Shown: piece after piece, positions 24,323 to 35,954 of the stretch
How positions within the stretch are numbered: the stretch's first letter is position 1
How the letters are laid out: every line of letters begins with the position of its first letter
Assembly: GCA_022316685.1 (NCBI GenBank)
Contig: JAKJHU010000183.1
Coordinates: forward strand, 248,001 to 312,000
Reading direction: 5' to 3'
Length of the DNA stretch: 64,000 nt
From: Progne subis subis
Taxonomy: Eukaryota; Chordata; Aves; Passeriformes; Hirundinidae
Program-made: the position numbers and the translations under genes
Notes under the pieces: model-generated
The model's database searches: none
What the model saw: only the letters and a program-made list of their open reading frames with translations
What the model was told of the DNA's origin: nothing

Positions 24323-24649
24323 CAGCGCTACTCCACTACGGAGAAGAGAATTTAAATGAAGGGCAAACTCTAAAAGAGCTTCCAGTGCCACACGCAGCCC
24401 TTCCACTTGGTTCAAAAATGCCTTCAACACCTCTGCATTACTGCAGCTGGAGCAGCCTAAGGACAAGTCATTCCATCAGCTCCAGCATTTCAGAACTAAC
24501 TCCTGAGGGTGAAAACAGAGAGAGAGGGGGAGCAGAACACAAGGAGAGATTTCTCAGAAACACATTACCACAAAAGAGTGAAGTACACGAAGTTTAATCC
24601 CACAGCACAACAGCTGTCACCCCTCCTCAGGTTCTGGCTTAGTCATCGT

Positions 24650-24700
24650 TAAAAACAAACAAAAAAAAAACCAAAAAAACCAAAAAACCAAACACGGCTC
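24650..24700. repeat. A-rich low-complexity tract
   Basis: Runs of A of 5-10 separated by C or CC (AAACAAAC and CCAAAAAA patterns). Confidence 0.85.
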
Positions 24701-25401
24701 AAAGACAAAACCCTCCTGAAGTTTAGAAGTGCTCATGCAATCCTGGCAGGACTTTCCCCGCCCCCCGGCACTGCTGCCCAGGAATCTGGCAGGATGTGCC
24801 TTCAGCTGTGCTCTCTAAACAACAGATCGCTTCTTATTCTTATTTCAGGAAGGGAGTCTGCAGGCAGGACCCTACAAGCAGCTGCCTGCAAGAGTCAACA
24901 GCTGGAAGCTGAAGAAAATTATTTTAAAAATAGAGAGGGCAGCAGGAGATCAACATGTGAAGATCAGGACAAGGTGACAGACAAGAGCAAATACATTCAT
25001 ATACTTGATAAATTTCTATAGCTCTCGGGGCCTGGGGTTTAGGAAATTGTCAACGTGACTAACATCTTTAGGAAGTCCAGAAATGAAATCTTGCCTTGTT
25101 TTTGGCTTAATGCAGGAAATCAGCTTTAATGACAACCTACAGTTAGCTCTAGAGTAATTTTCTTTCTGCTTCATTGACATACATGACAAGACTTTATTAG
25201 CAGGGTTAAAATTAAAAACAAAACATTTTTTCCCGGCTGCACAGAATGCTTAATGCATACACTGACACTTCAAAAAGAGAGACCAAAAAATTATTTCAAA
25301 GCAATGTATTTCAGCTTTTCCTAGTATTTTACATCAAAAGTTCTGCAACCACAACCACAGATTTTTCATCATCGAGAATGACCACTGCCCAGTTTGTTTG
25401 C

Positions 25402-25672
25402 ATGGAATCCCAGAATGGTTGGGGTTGGAAAGGACCTTAAAGCCCATGTCATTCTAGGGCAGGGACACCTTCCACTGTCCCAGGCTGCTCCAAGCCCCAG
25501 GGTCCAACCTGGTCTTGGGCACTTCCAGGGATCCAGGGGCAGCCACAGCTTCTCTGGGCACCCTGTGCCAGGGCCTCCCTATCCTCAATGTAAAAAACTC
25601 TTCCTTTTTACATCTGGATCTAAATCGATCCTCTTAGCTTAAATCCCTTATAACCCTTGTCCTATCAGTATT
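25402..25672 (-). repeat. CR1 LINE 3' fragment with intact end
   Basis: ATGGAATCCCAGAATGGTTG, GGGACACCTTCCACTGTCCC, CAGGGGCAGCCACAGCTTCT and CCTGTGCCAGGGCCTCCCTA, running on to CTCTTAGCTTAAATCCCTTA and CCTTGTCCTATCA. One of the best-preserved antisense copies. Confidence 0.93.
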
Positions 25673-26097
25673 TTGCACATCCTGTATTCTTCAACAGTGT
25701 TAAACTGTAAGCATTCAAGAACTTCAAATTAATGAGGAATCACCTCAAGTTACACTGTTAAAAAAGAATCAAGTCATTTAAAAAGAATTTTTAAAAAATC
25801 AAAAGTTTAAAAGTTACAGGGTTTTAGGCCACTGAATTAGTTTGCCATTTGGTACCCAATAGTCCTTCCATAATTTTCCAAGTGGAAGCAGCAAGTCCCA
25901 AAAGTTTCATCCTGCCAGGCATCCTTTAAACCTGGTGCGGTTTCTAAAACCTTTCTGCACACAATGTTCCCTAAAACAATGTTCTCACAAGAATCTTTCC
26001 TCTATTCAGATGCTTCTTCTAATGATAGGACTTGGATTGCGTGAAACCCTAAAAATATTGAGCCGATTCAGGATCCGTGCTGCCCAATGGGATTGGG

Positions 26098-26284
26098 TGG
26101 TGGGGCACTGTCAGAGGCTTCCCAGGGAAGCTGCGGCTGCCCCCAGATCTCTGCAAGTGTCCAAGGCCAGGCTGGATGTGGTTTGGAGCACCCTGGTCCA
26201 GTGGAAGGCATCCATGCCCACGGCAGGGAGTGGAATGGGACGGGCTTTAGGGTCTCTTCCCACCCAAACCATTGTGGGATACCA
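26098..26284 (+). repeat. CR1 LINE 3' fragment
   Basis: AGGGAAGCTGCGGCTGCCCC, GTGTCCAAGGCCAGGCTGGA, CCAGTGGAAGGCATCCATGC and CCACCCAAACCATTGTGGGA in sense order. Confidence 0.88.
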
Positions 26285-26613
26285 CAGGACCACTCTGTGA
26301 AACAGCCACACTTTAAAATTACAGACAATAAAAATGTGTTCTCTGTAAATATGAGAAGCCTATTCAGGGTGCAAATCTTTTTTTAGGGTGCTCCACTGCA
26401 CCACCTTAATGAACCTTAAAAGATGGGGCAGCACTAAGGGATCTAATCCCGCACTGGATATATCAGGTGAAAGACACTGGCCCAAGGAACTGTGTTCACA
26501 CCTCTGGAAGAGCCCATGTGGATGATTTCTAGTTACCCAAACTAAACAGAAATACGGGTTGGCTTTTTGCTTTCTTTTAGAAATTTTAAGCAGGAGGGAT
26601 GGTTGAAAAGCTT

Positions 26614-26635
26614 AAAAAAAAAAAAAAAAAAAAAA
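26614..26635. repeat. A22 homopolymer
   Basis: 22 consecutive A followed by GAAAAAATG. Confidence 0.95.
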
Positions 26636-26731
26636 GAAAAAATGCAAAACCCTTAAAAGATTTTGCTTGACTCTGTCCTGCATTAGAGAAGAGAAAGAAG
26701 ACGGAAGAGAGAAAGAGTAAGTAATTATGAT

Positions 26732-26761
26732 TGTGGAAAGAAAATCTGTGGAAAGAAAATT
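26732..26761. repeat. 15-base direct duplication
   Basis: TGTGGAAAGAAAATC is followed by TGTGGAAAGAAAATT. A minor slippage repeat. Confidence 0.8.
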
Positions 26762-26884
26762 TGTTTTTGCTAAGCTGTCAGACTGCTGCTGAAGAGAGAA
26801 GTTACCCAAAGAAGTGATCCTGCACCACAGCAAACTCCTCCCAAGAATCCCCGGTCCACCTCCAATGGAAACACGTAAAAACCT

Positions 26885-26997
26885 CCATTATGGTAAAAAA
26901 CACAAATCCTAATTTACAGGAGTTCAGCAAGAGCAGACCATTATGGTAAATGGTAAAATACACAAATCCTAATTTACAGGAGGTCAGCAAGAGCAGA
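26885..26997. repeat. Two-copy tandem duplication, 53-60 base unit
   Basis: Both halves contain TTATGGTAAA, then CACAAATCCTAATTTACAGG, then TCAGCAAGAGCAGA. The second copy has a seven-base insertion that repeats TGGTAAA. The near-identity (one G/T difference in the shared core) suggests a recent duplication. Confidence 0.9.
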
Positions 26998-27502
26998 GTC
27001 CTTGACACGGTCAGCAGTGTTTTCCCCCTGGCTCCAAGGAGCTTCTCCTGGAACTCCAGCTCACGGCACGATCCAGGAACAGAACTTTACTGCCTGTGTA
27101 ATGAGTGACCAGACCGCAAGAGGAACACGGGATGAAGCCACTAAAACCCAGAGATCACCACAAATGCCATGGCTCAAGGCTGCAGTACCTCGGCTCTGCT
27201 CTGCGCGGCTGAAACACTCAGTATGGGTTTGTTTGTTCATTTCGTTCCTGCTCTGTGTGATTAAAAACATGTCAGTCACCCAAATAAAGCAAATATTGCC
27301 ATCACCGAGCAGGAACTGTCTGCAGAGCTGACCCCAGTCATGTTCCTGATAGGCAGGGCTTTGACTGCGACTTAAAGAATCACCAAGTCCAAACATTTAG
27401 TGTAAAACTGCACAGAATTTTCTAGCTAAGTCATGGACGTGATTCCTGAAGAGCTTTGGCTGACCCATCACATCACTTGGATACCAATTTGGCACTAAGG
27501 GA

Positions 27503-27898
27503 AAGGAGAGAGCTGGGGGTGCTCACCTGGAGAAGGGAAAGCTCCAGGGAGACTTCAGAGCCCCTTCCAGGGCCTAAAGGGGCCCCAGGAGAGCTGGAGA
27601 GGGATCTGGGACAATGCATGGAGGGACAGGACAAGGGGGGACGCATTTAACCAGAAGGAGGGTAGATTTAGATGGGATATTGGGAAGAAATCCTCCCCTG
27701 TGAGGCTGGTGAGGCCCTGGCACAGGGTGCCCAGAGAAGCTTTGGCTGCCCCTGGATCCCTGGAATTGCCCAAGGCCAGGTTGGACACTGGGCCTTGGAG
27801 CACCCTGGGATACCAGAAGTTGTCCCTGCCCACGGCAAGGTGAGGAATGGGTTAAGTTTTAATATTTCCTCTTACCACTCAGACTATTCCAAAATTCC
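27503..27898 (+). repeat. CR1 LINE 3' fragment, long copy
   Basis: GGGGTGCTCACCTGGAGAAG, CTTCCAGGGCCTAAAGGGGC, TTAGATGGGATATTGGGAAG, GGTGCCCAGAGAAGCTTTGG and GGCCTTGGAGCACCCTGGGA. Same extended subfamily as 1425 and 10070. The tail is eroded. Confidence 0.92.
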
Positions 27899-28085
27899 AT
27901 AAAATTCAGTACAGCAGAGATCGAGGTAGGGAAGGGAAACTTTCCCCAAAAAAACCCCCAAGGAGCAGGGAGACTCTGAGCTCCTGCTTTCCCCGCCGTG
28001 GGAATCACAGCCAGTTTAGGGAGCAGTTTTCCACCCCAGCAGAACACAAAGGCCCTGGAGCTGGCCCTTGGAAGAGGCACTGGAG

Positions 28086-28364
28086 CTATTTATAGCAGCT
28101 CAAGGTGTGTGCTGCCGCTGCTGCAGACAGGGAGCAGCTTGTTTTCCCAGGAATTGATCTGCACGGGCGGCTTATATAAACAGTTGTTTCTCGCTCATTT
28201 CCACACCGCCGGCATCTCCCGGGGTAAAAACGTGCCTGTCAATACAGCAGCTGCTCGCAGGCAGCAGAGCTGGCAGCAGCTGTGATGCCTTGAGCTGGGG
28301 ATTCTAGGTGAGCTCGAGAAAGATGTTCCAAAAATACAGCTGCAAAAGCTGTCAGGTGCAGCTG
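28086..28364. promoter_or_regulatory. Candidate muscle-type enhancer or cryptic promoter (MEF2 site, TATA, five E-boxes)
   Basis: A full MEF2 consensus CTATTTATAG lies at 28086-28095. TATATAAA (28173-28180, + strand) is followed at once by CAGTTG (28181-28186). Downstream are CAGCTG at 28248, 28277, 28337 and 28359, and CAGGTG at 28353. MyoD-family proteins bind CAGCTG and CAGGTG, and MEF2 works with them in muscle genes; class IIa HDACs repress MEF2. The motifs are seen; function is inferred. No ORF or exon is evident downstream on the + strand. Confidence 0.35.
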
Positions 28365-29535
28365 GATGCAGGCAGAGGAGAGCCATAATCTCCTTCCACG
28401 CTGTTCTTCTGCTGTTTAAAAAACCCTAAAGCCAATTCTCTCAGTTTCACTCACCACAAATCCTTGTTTAAGCCTATCTACACGAGCCTTTTGGATGATT
28501 TCTATGGGAAGCTCTGTATCCAACTTCTCTTTTGGGGAAGTCCAGTTTCTCTGAAGGCTATTCCTTCTACTTCAATAGATATTTGCTCCTGCCCCACAGC
28601 ATTCTCCAATGATTCTATCGGAGCAAATAAAGGCTGGGAAGCTGCTATAAACAGGTAGAGAAGCAATAACCACACATATGAGCGTTTGCTTTATCTGGCA
28701 TCATCCAGGGCACACCTCATCTCTTTCAGGTTAATCAGATTTTCAGAGCAGGACCCAAAAGCTGCAGTTTAACTCCATGGTATGAGGAATGTTCCCTGCA
28801 CAGAGATTCCTTATCACTTTTCCATTTTAAAATTTAATGACAAACTGGAGGAGAGAGCCAAGGCTGCAGCCTGGTTACCAAACACTCAGAGCTTAGGGCC
28901 CTGAAACTCGCTTTCATCTACAGCAGAAGATACTGGAAAAGATGGGAAAAACCACCAGCAAGCCTTTGTTTCCCCCGCAGTGATGTACCCAGGTTAATTC
29001 TGCTGGCTGTGCATTGCAAAACCAGCACTCACCTAAAGGGTTGCTGAGCCGTTGAGCAATGCTCCGACCTCTGTCGCAACTGCAGAAGTTAATGCTGAGC
29101 ACTGCTGGAGAAAATTAATCTCTTCCAGTTGAGGCAGCAGTGTATCGCATCAGGGATCCCAAGGTTTCACCTGAGCAGCTGCTTAAAACCCAGAGGAGCT
29201 CAGCCAGCACCAAAACAGCAGACCTACCCTGACAGAAATCCCTAAATATCCATTTACTACATCCTCTGAGCCTGGAAGAGCCTTCCCAAACAGTCATAAA
29301 CCCTTTGACCTCCAGGCTAACACACTCCACACATATCCTGCTGCAGCCTCAGCAGGTGAGAAGGCATCTTCCTCCTCACGTCTTAGCAAGAAGTGCCCAG
29401 AAGACCTTTTTTCATTCCTTTAGATATAAAAAAGGCAAGCTCAAGTCAGCCCTGGCCAAAAGAATGCAAAATACTGTGTTTAACCAGTGCTGTCCTCACT
29501 GCTGGCTGCTGTTCCTCTCTGGGGACAGAGACAAG

Positions 29536-29620
29536 ATCATGGAATCACAGAATGGTGTAGGTTGGAAGGGACCTTTAGGATCATCTCACTCCAACCCCAC
29601 TTCCACGGGCAGGGATGACA
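29536..29620 (-). repeat. CR1 LINE 3' end
   Basis: GATCATGGAATCACAGAATG, TGTAGGTTGGAAGGGACCTT and CTCCAACCCCACTTCCACGG; 85 bases ending at the GCAGGGA block. Confidence 0.85.
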
Positions 29621-30299
29621 CCCAGATGCTGCTTTCTGCACAGGAGATGCACACATGCATTGGTATATTTGTGCATAAATATCCATATTCAATACGTATT
29701 TTGGACATACAAGCATATTTAACGCCAGTAGAAATTCCCATTTATCAAAATCCTGTACTACTGACTGACCTTGCAGTCTTCATCCAGACACTTATGAGGA
29801 AAGACATTGGAAAAGCTGGAATTTATGGGGATGGCGGCAGGGGATGAAAGCAGGCCCTCCCTCCCAGCATGGATGTCACCAGACAGCAGCTCCTCCCAGC
29901 TCCCTTGTCTTTTTAAGAGAAGATTACAGAGGTTTAGAAAGGAGCAGCTGCTGCAGGTTGAGATGTGAAACAATCAGCTTGACTCTATACCATGCTCCAG
30001 CTCACAGAGAAAACATCATTTGCAGCACTGGCAGCAAGCCTGCAGGTGAGTGCAGCCCAAAGAATTGCTATTTGGGGGAAAAAAATCCCCAAATACAGAT
30101 GGGTTAGCAGCAGAGATAATGGCATTTCACTCCACAGGTTCCATCCACTATGAAATTTGGGGAAGTCTATTTCACACGTACATTACCAGCTGCCCGAAAC
30201 CAGCATCAAAATGTACTCCTGTGCCAGCAGACTCTGTGTCCAGGATGTTAATTAGTGCTCCTTTCCCTCCTGCCACAGGATGAAGGCCAGGTAAAAGCT

Positions 30300-30575
30300 C
30301 GGCACGAGTCAGTGTGATTAATTTGCCGAACCCGTGATTGGCTGCCCATCACGTAGCAGTCCCGCAGTTAATTCACAGCTCCAGAAGATACAAACACATT
30401 TCATGCCTTCCTGAAGCCAGCCAGCATCAGCTGCCTCCTCCCCGCAGAGCTGACAAGGCTCATGGCTTTAAACCCACGATTCCTTGGAAAACAGACAGGA
30501 ATAGTCTGATAAATTGAAAAAGTTGGCAAGTTAATTTTTATCAGCCTTTAATTAAATTTGTTTCTAGAGGTTTCC
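30300..30575. promoter_or_regulatory. Candidate conserved non-coding block with NF-Y-type CCAAT
   Basis: CAGCCAATC on the minus strand (30336-30344) is a full NF-Y type site. TGATTAATTTGCC (30316), AGTTAATTCACAGC and CCTTTAATTAAATT add homeodomain-type cores. Free of repeats. Confidence 0.25.
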
Positions 30576-30656
30576 CTGTATTACTGTCTCCATGTCAGGG
30601 ATAAATCTTAAGTTATTCCAAGTGCATCCCCCTAAAACAGGCAGAGCTTTGAGAGC

Positions 30657-30822
30657 GCTTGACCAGAGAAGCTGTGGCTGCCCCTGGATCCCTGGAAGTG
30701 TCCAAGACCAGCCTGGATGGGGCTTGGAGCAGCCTGGGATAGTGGAAGGTGTCTGTCCCTACCCATGGAACTGGATGGGTTTTAAGATCTTTTCCAGCCC
30801 AAATCATTCTGGGATTCTATGG
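30657..30822 (+). repeat. CR1 LINE 3' fragment with tail
   Basis: CAGAGAAGCTGTGGCTGCCC, CTGGATGGGGCTTGGAGCAG and CCTGGGATAGTGGAAGGTGT, ending ATTCTGGGATTCTATGG. It joins the start of the CR1-poor zone. Confidence 0.9.
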
Positions 30823-31251
30823 AAACTTCCTTTTGGGAAACCTCATGCTCCAGGAACCAGATCTTAGACAAGAGTGCTTATAGGAAACTTAGTGCTTTCT
30901 GCTGCTGTTGGTAAAGTGGGATTTGGAGCCAAGGAAACCCCAAGAGCAATAATTAAAGCTTTTTAAAAAAAAGTGAATTACAGCAACTACACTGGATGAA
31001 AACATTCAGTAAGTGACAGAGAAATACACTGTACACGAAGCCATGCTGGGCTGAAACTGTTCACTCCTCTTCCTTCCTTTTTCACATTTAAGTACACTTG
31101 TTCAGGACCTATTTTCTATAGTTCCTATTTGGACAATATCCATTACCTGTCTATTCATGGAGCCATCCAGCCAGGACCCACCCAGGCTCATACCTGATGC
31201 TTTACCAAGTCCAAGTCAAGTTCAGCATCTCTCTGTCCTTCTCCACCAAGC

Positions 31252-31275
31252 CATCATCATCATCATCATCATCAT
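31252..31275. repeat. (CAT)8 microsatellite
   Basis: Eight uninterrupted CAT units. Likely polymorphic. Confidence 0.95.
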
Positions 31276-31502
31276 GCCTGGACCTTCATGGCAACATGAA
31301 TATCTAAAACAACCCTCCAGCACTTTGAAAAATCCCTGTTGCAGCATGGAATGAAGCAGCACAGGAGAGAGGCAGAGTTCAGGAATAGGGAGGGCAAGGA
31401 CACGACTGGTTCCCCCCATAGCAGACAGAAATATCCCCATTTGTGTAAATACAGCCTTAGTCAACAGGGCGACAAATCCCTACAGAGATAAATGTCACCC
31501 GC

Positions 31503-31555
31503 TGACGTCAGTGCCACAGCAACCTAATCAAAGTACAGCCTTCATCTATTTTTAA
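31503..31555. promoter_or_regulatory. Candidate regulatory element: palindromic CRE plus MEF2 site
   Basis: TGACGTCA, the full palindromic CREB/ATF site, is at 31503-31510. CTATTTTTAA, a MEF2 consensus, is at 31546-31555. The flanks are unique sequence with no repeat. Spacing between the sites is 35 bases. Only motif evidence is available. Confidence 0.3.
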
Positions 31556-31617
31556 ACCACAGTTCAAGTATTTTTCTTTAAAAAGGAAAAAAAACCCAAT
31601 TGTTAAAACCCATCTTG

Positions 31618-31650
31618 AAGAAAAAAAAAAAAACAAAACCAAAAAAAACC
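31618..31650. repeat. A-rich tract
   Basis: A13 followed by CAAAACC and A8, inside a wider A-rich stretch that begins about 31580. Confidence 0.85.
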
Positions 31651-32365
31651 TCTTGAAAAATAAATACATTTAGCAATAAAAGGTGAAATAGTTATTTCCC
31701 TATAGTGCTGTGGCCATACAAGCAAAGCTTTACCCAAGCCTGAAACTTGCTGTTCCATCTGATGCGTCAGTGCACTAGAAAGCAAAAGATAAGGATTTGG
31801 GAAAGCGAGCACATCAGATTGGCACTGGCCTTTGTATTGGAAATTTACCCAGACGGGTTAAAAATAACACAGGGAACGTTGGGAGCCATGCTGAAGGTCG
31901 CTCTCAGTGGAGCTGCTGTTTTTATAGTACGAGCTGCCGGTGACATGTGACCGCCACTGCCAGTATTTGTGTCCCCAGCACACACCAGGATCCCCTGGCT
32001 CACGGTTATGGTCACGGAGGCTGCTCAGGACCAACACATCAGAGGAGCTGAGCCCAACACTTCCTTGATGGACCTGTTTTCCTTCTCAAAGCCTGTGACT
32101 GACACTGAAGGGAGCCGTTCCTGTCCACTGGCCAACATTCCTGTTCTGCATTCCCATGGCTTTAAGGCCCAGTGTCAATAACACAATGATGTTGACGCAG
32201 AGCTCAGCACAGAGCTCCCCAAGCTTCAGGCCTTGCAGAGCTCCGTGAGAAGAGCATCAGTACCTTTGCAAGAGAGCTGGTCAAACATCCACTGTGACCA
32301 GCTCGAGGGGATGTTCTCCATGGTGACCACATCTGGGCTCTCCATTGTCTCCATTTAGAAAATAA

Positions 32366-32762
32366 TCACAGAATCCTCAAGGTTGGAAGAGGCCTTCGAG
32401 ATCATCCAGTCCAAGCACCAACACAGAGCCACCATAACTGCCCCTAGTGATACCCCCGGGTGCCACATCCAAGCGCCTCTGGAATGTTTCCAGATATTGC
32501 ACTAGCTCCCTGGGCAACTAATTGCAACATCTGACTAACCTTCCAATGGTTTCTTTTTTTTCTACATCCAATATTCAATATCCAATCTGAACCTCCCCTG
32601 GTGCAACTTGAGGCCACCTCCTTTCATCCTTTCATTCAAGGCACGGCAGAAGAGCCCAATCCCCACTTCATCACAACCTCTTGTCAGGTACTTTTAGAGG
32701 GCGATAAGGTCCCCCCCCACATCTCCTCTTCTCCAGAAGGAGAATTGGAAAGGAAGCAATTC
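32366..32762 (-). repeat. CR1 (Y-like subfamily) long fragment
   Basis: ATCACAGAATCCTCAAGGTT, CGAGATCATCCAGTCCAAGC, CTGAACCTCCCCTGGTGCAA, CTTGAGGCCACCTCCTTTCA and AGAGGGCGATAAGGTCCCCC then CTCCTCTTCTCCAGAAGG. Nearly 400 bases, including the octamer end. It is the only clear CR1 between 30.9 and 44.7 kb. Confidence 0.9.
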
Positions 32763-34039
32763 CAAACTGGGAACACCTGATTCCGGACTTCATGGGTGCA
32801 AGAGGCTCTTGCTGCTTCCTTGCAGTTGTGAAGTTTTCTGTAAATGCCTCATTGGGGGAAAAGTGTCTCCAACAGTTAAATCTTCAGTTTCAGCTCAGAT
32901 TCCACAGGCAACTTGGAGAAGTCAATACTGGGTGTTGGAAGAGCTGAGCAGTGACCACCTGTCATTCACCCAAGTCCTCTTTCCATGCTGTTCTTGAAAG
33001 GAGAGGTGGCACGGATTGGATGCTGTTGGGAATGGCTGTCAGCAAGCGTACACACTGATCTGATCTTGCTTGCTGGTTTTAAGGGAAGAAACCTGCTCTT
33101 TAGGAGGAGTAAGGATCTTTCATTCTTCCCTCAACTGGAATATACAACTCACTTAAGGTTTTCTTAAAGTTACGTGTACTTAATAGAGGGATACCCAAAA
33201 TGGGTTCTGCTCCCACACAAAAGCTGGATCTCCAGCCCCTGTGGCCTCATCCAAGCCCAAACTCGACCAGCAAGGTTCTGCTGGGCTTAACTGGACAGAA
33301 GGAAATAAATTTTCAGCAGCAAAAGAACAAACATCAACACAAGAGGATGAAAAACACGAGGGAAGGGAAGAGGAAAATTCCCATCAGCTCCCGCTTGGTG
33401 AGATCACACACATGCCTCAACTCATGAAGATGCATGTGAAGACCAAGACAGATGTGCATCGATCCCTCTCTCAACAGAGGACTTGCCTTATTTAATGGAA
33501 GACAGCAGAGATAAACCTATGGGATAAACTAGCAGTGGAAGAATCCATTTCCCTACCAGAGAGAATCAATGATTATCCATTTTCCTTTTTATCCTCCTTG
33601 TCATACGGTGAATTGGAGCAAACGAGCTAACTGCAGCTCCCATCTGCTCCCCTCCCAGATGTTCCTCCAGCTATGGAATCCCCCGCAGAGCCTGCACCAA
33701 ACCTGTTCTGATGGGATTCTCTTGCCAAATTTAAACATGACAAGCAAAGCAGCTTCCCTTGGAATGCTAAATTTAGTGCGGCTTGACCGCGTAACCCACA
33801 GAGCCAGACACGCGGAGGGGCTCTCCCGGGACTCGGCACTTGTGTCCAGCTCATTTCAAGTTGGGAATAGACTGGCTCATGGATCTGGAGTAGCACACAG
33901 ACTCAAATGACATAAAGGAACACAAGTACAGAATTAGGCTAGAGCTCTGAGGTCCCCTGCAGCACCTTCTCAAATAAAACCCCCCATCTGGGGAGGGGGA
34001 AAAGGAACACAAAATGCATCAACCATAACACTCGCAGAT

Positions 34040-34440
34040 GAAAAATTGCAATTGCTCTGCCTTGACATCTGGTTTCTATTTCGCTCCCATTCTATCAGGT
34101 TACATAACAAACAGATGATGCACCAGAGCCCCAGAGTTCTTCAGCAAGTCTTGTGCAGATTTGGTGTTTACATTCCTCGGCATAAAAATTCAAGCTATGC
34201 CACACACACAGGCATGTTCAAGGCAGACAGAGCGCTCGGAGACAAATGAGCAGTTTGCAGAAGAAAAGTAAGGCTGATTGGGGAGTGTGGGCGTGTTTTT
34301 AATAGAAGATTCCGTACAGAAAATCCTCCGCTGTCCCGATCCAGGTTCAGGAACTGAGTCTGCACACAGCGGTGCTCACAGCTGTGCAGATGGAGTTTAC
34401 AGGAGCGAGCCACAGGGAACGCACGAGTTTACAGCCGCGT
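34040..34440. promoter_or_regulatory. Candidate conserved non-coding block
   Basis: Unique sequence of balanced composition with CCTCGGCATAAAAATTC, GTGGGCGTGTTTTTAATA (a KLF/GLI-like GGGCGTG plus AT core) and several CpG. No repeat and no exon seen. Confidence 0.18.
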
Positions 34441-35933
34441 GAAACACTCGGGTGAAGCCAGTGCCAAATTTAATGATGCAAATACAAATTCCACCCTGCC
34501 CTGTTATCTAACCAAGGATGACCTCCTGGGGCCTTCCTCTACCTTCTCATCTGGGTTCGGGGTTTTTTTTTTAAGAAAATGGCACTTTTCACTCACTCCT
34601 GCTGTCACAGTGATTCACAGCCTCAAGAGCACACTGGAACTCAGGCATCCACTTTGCTGACCCTGTCCCCAGAGATTTTTTTCTGAGTCAACAGCACATC
34701 CTTCCTCGGCAGCAATTCAGGAAGTCGTGCAGTGCTAATAAAGCTGACTCAGCTGAGCACAAGTTCCAGAGAATCCCCCTTCCCTCCCCAAAACACCTGC
34801 CACATAGGAATGAACACACCAAGAGCTGGGAAATCACAGAGCTCGTGATGCTCCAATGCTTCTCTTCTGAAATTTGATCTGCAATAATCCTGAATTATTC
34901 ACAAACCCCTTATTAATGGAAAATTTTGCTCATAAAATGTTTTCCATGGCTCACACAAACAGCAAGTGTCCCCAGACTTTAAGCTTCTCCCCCAAGCTTC
35001 TCACTGCGTATTTAATTGCTACCTTGGCCTTCTTTACCTTCACTTCTTGGGCCAGATTAGCAAACACCAAAATAGCCAGAATTATAAACTTGTTTCACAT
35101 ATTATTCTATATTCTGTTCTCATTTGGGGTTCTCTGTTTTGCGTCTTAGAGGCCATAAACACCTGGTGCATCTCACTGTCAGGCAGAACACTGGTCAGGG
35201 TCAACATTCCAAGTTTCCTAAGGTACAACCTAGCCTAGGACTGGTTTTATACCTTCAGGGGAGACCAATTCCCACGGGGACTTGCCAACCTCACCACCAC
35301 AAATTATTTTTGAAGGAAGCAAGCATGAACTTGCAAGGCAAGGGTGTAAAATGTATCCCATAAGAGGGTGCAAGATCCCTGTGCTGTGTTTGGGAAACGC
35401 CTGCCAAGGCTCCCTGCGGATGGGACCTCTCCGAGCAGGAGGTCACTGACATTTCAGCTGGAGCCAAATATGAAAATAATAAAAGCCCTGATGGACATTG
35501 CTGCAATGCCTGCTGGCTTCCAAAGACCGATGGCTGGCTTTTCTCCTCACATCACCATCACACCAATCTGCACAAATCCATGCGCTGTGGTGCGAGGATG
35601 ACACCAGAAATGGTGCAGGCATTAGTCATGGGCAGGCAAGTGGAAAAATGCTCCAAAATGCCAGGTTTCAGGAGGCCTGTTCCTCAGGTACTACAGGTAT
35701 CTCTCCACTGCCAGCTCGGGCAAAGACAACAGCAAAAAGGACATTTTCCCGGTCAGAGAACCACTTCTGGTCACATCTTAACAAGTTGATCATTAAGCAG
35801 CATGACTTAGAAGAAACACACAGCACTAGTTGCATTCTACTCCTTACCATGAAGGTGTTTTTCTCTCTGTTTCCACCCTGGACTAGGTTCTTAGAAAGCC
35901 TACAAAGCAGCAACTTAGGAGAAGAAAGAAGGT

Positions 35934-35954
35934 GGGGGGGGGGGGGGGGGGGGG
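35934..35954. repeat. G21 homopolymer
   Basis: 21 consecutive G followed by AAGG and A8. It can form a quadruplex on the + strand. Run length is likely uncertain in assembly. Confidence 0.9.

Noticed and set aside
23765..24466. 233-codon ORF on the minus strand, the longest in the window
   Set aside because: It runs antisense across a CR1 end (24245-24322), has no domain, no splice or promoter context, and lies in an HDAC4 intron.
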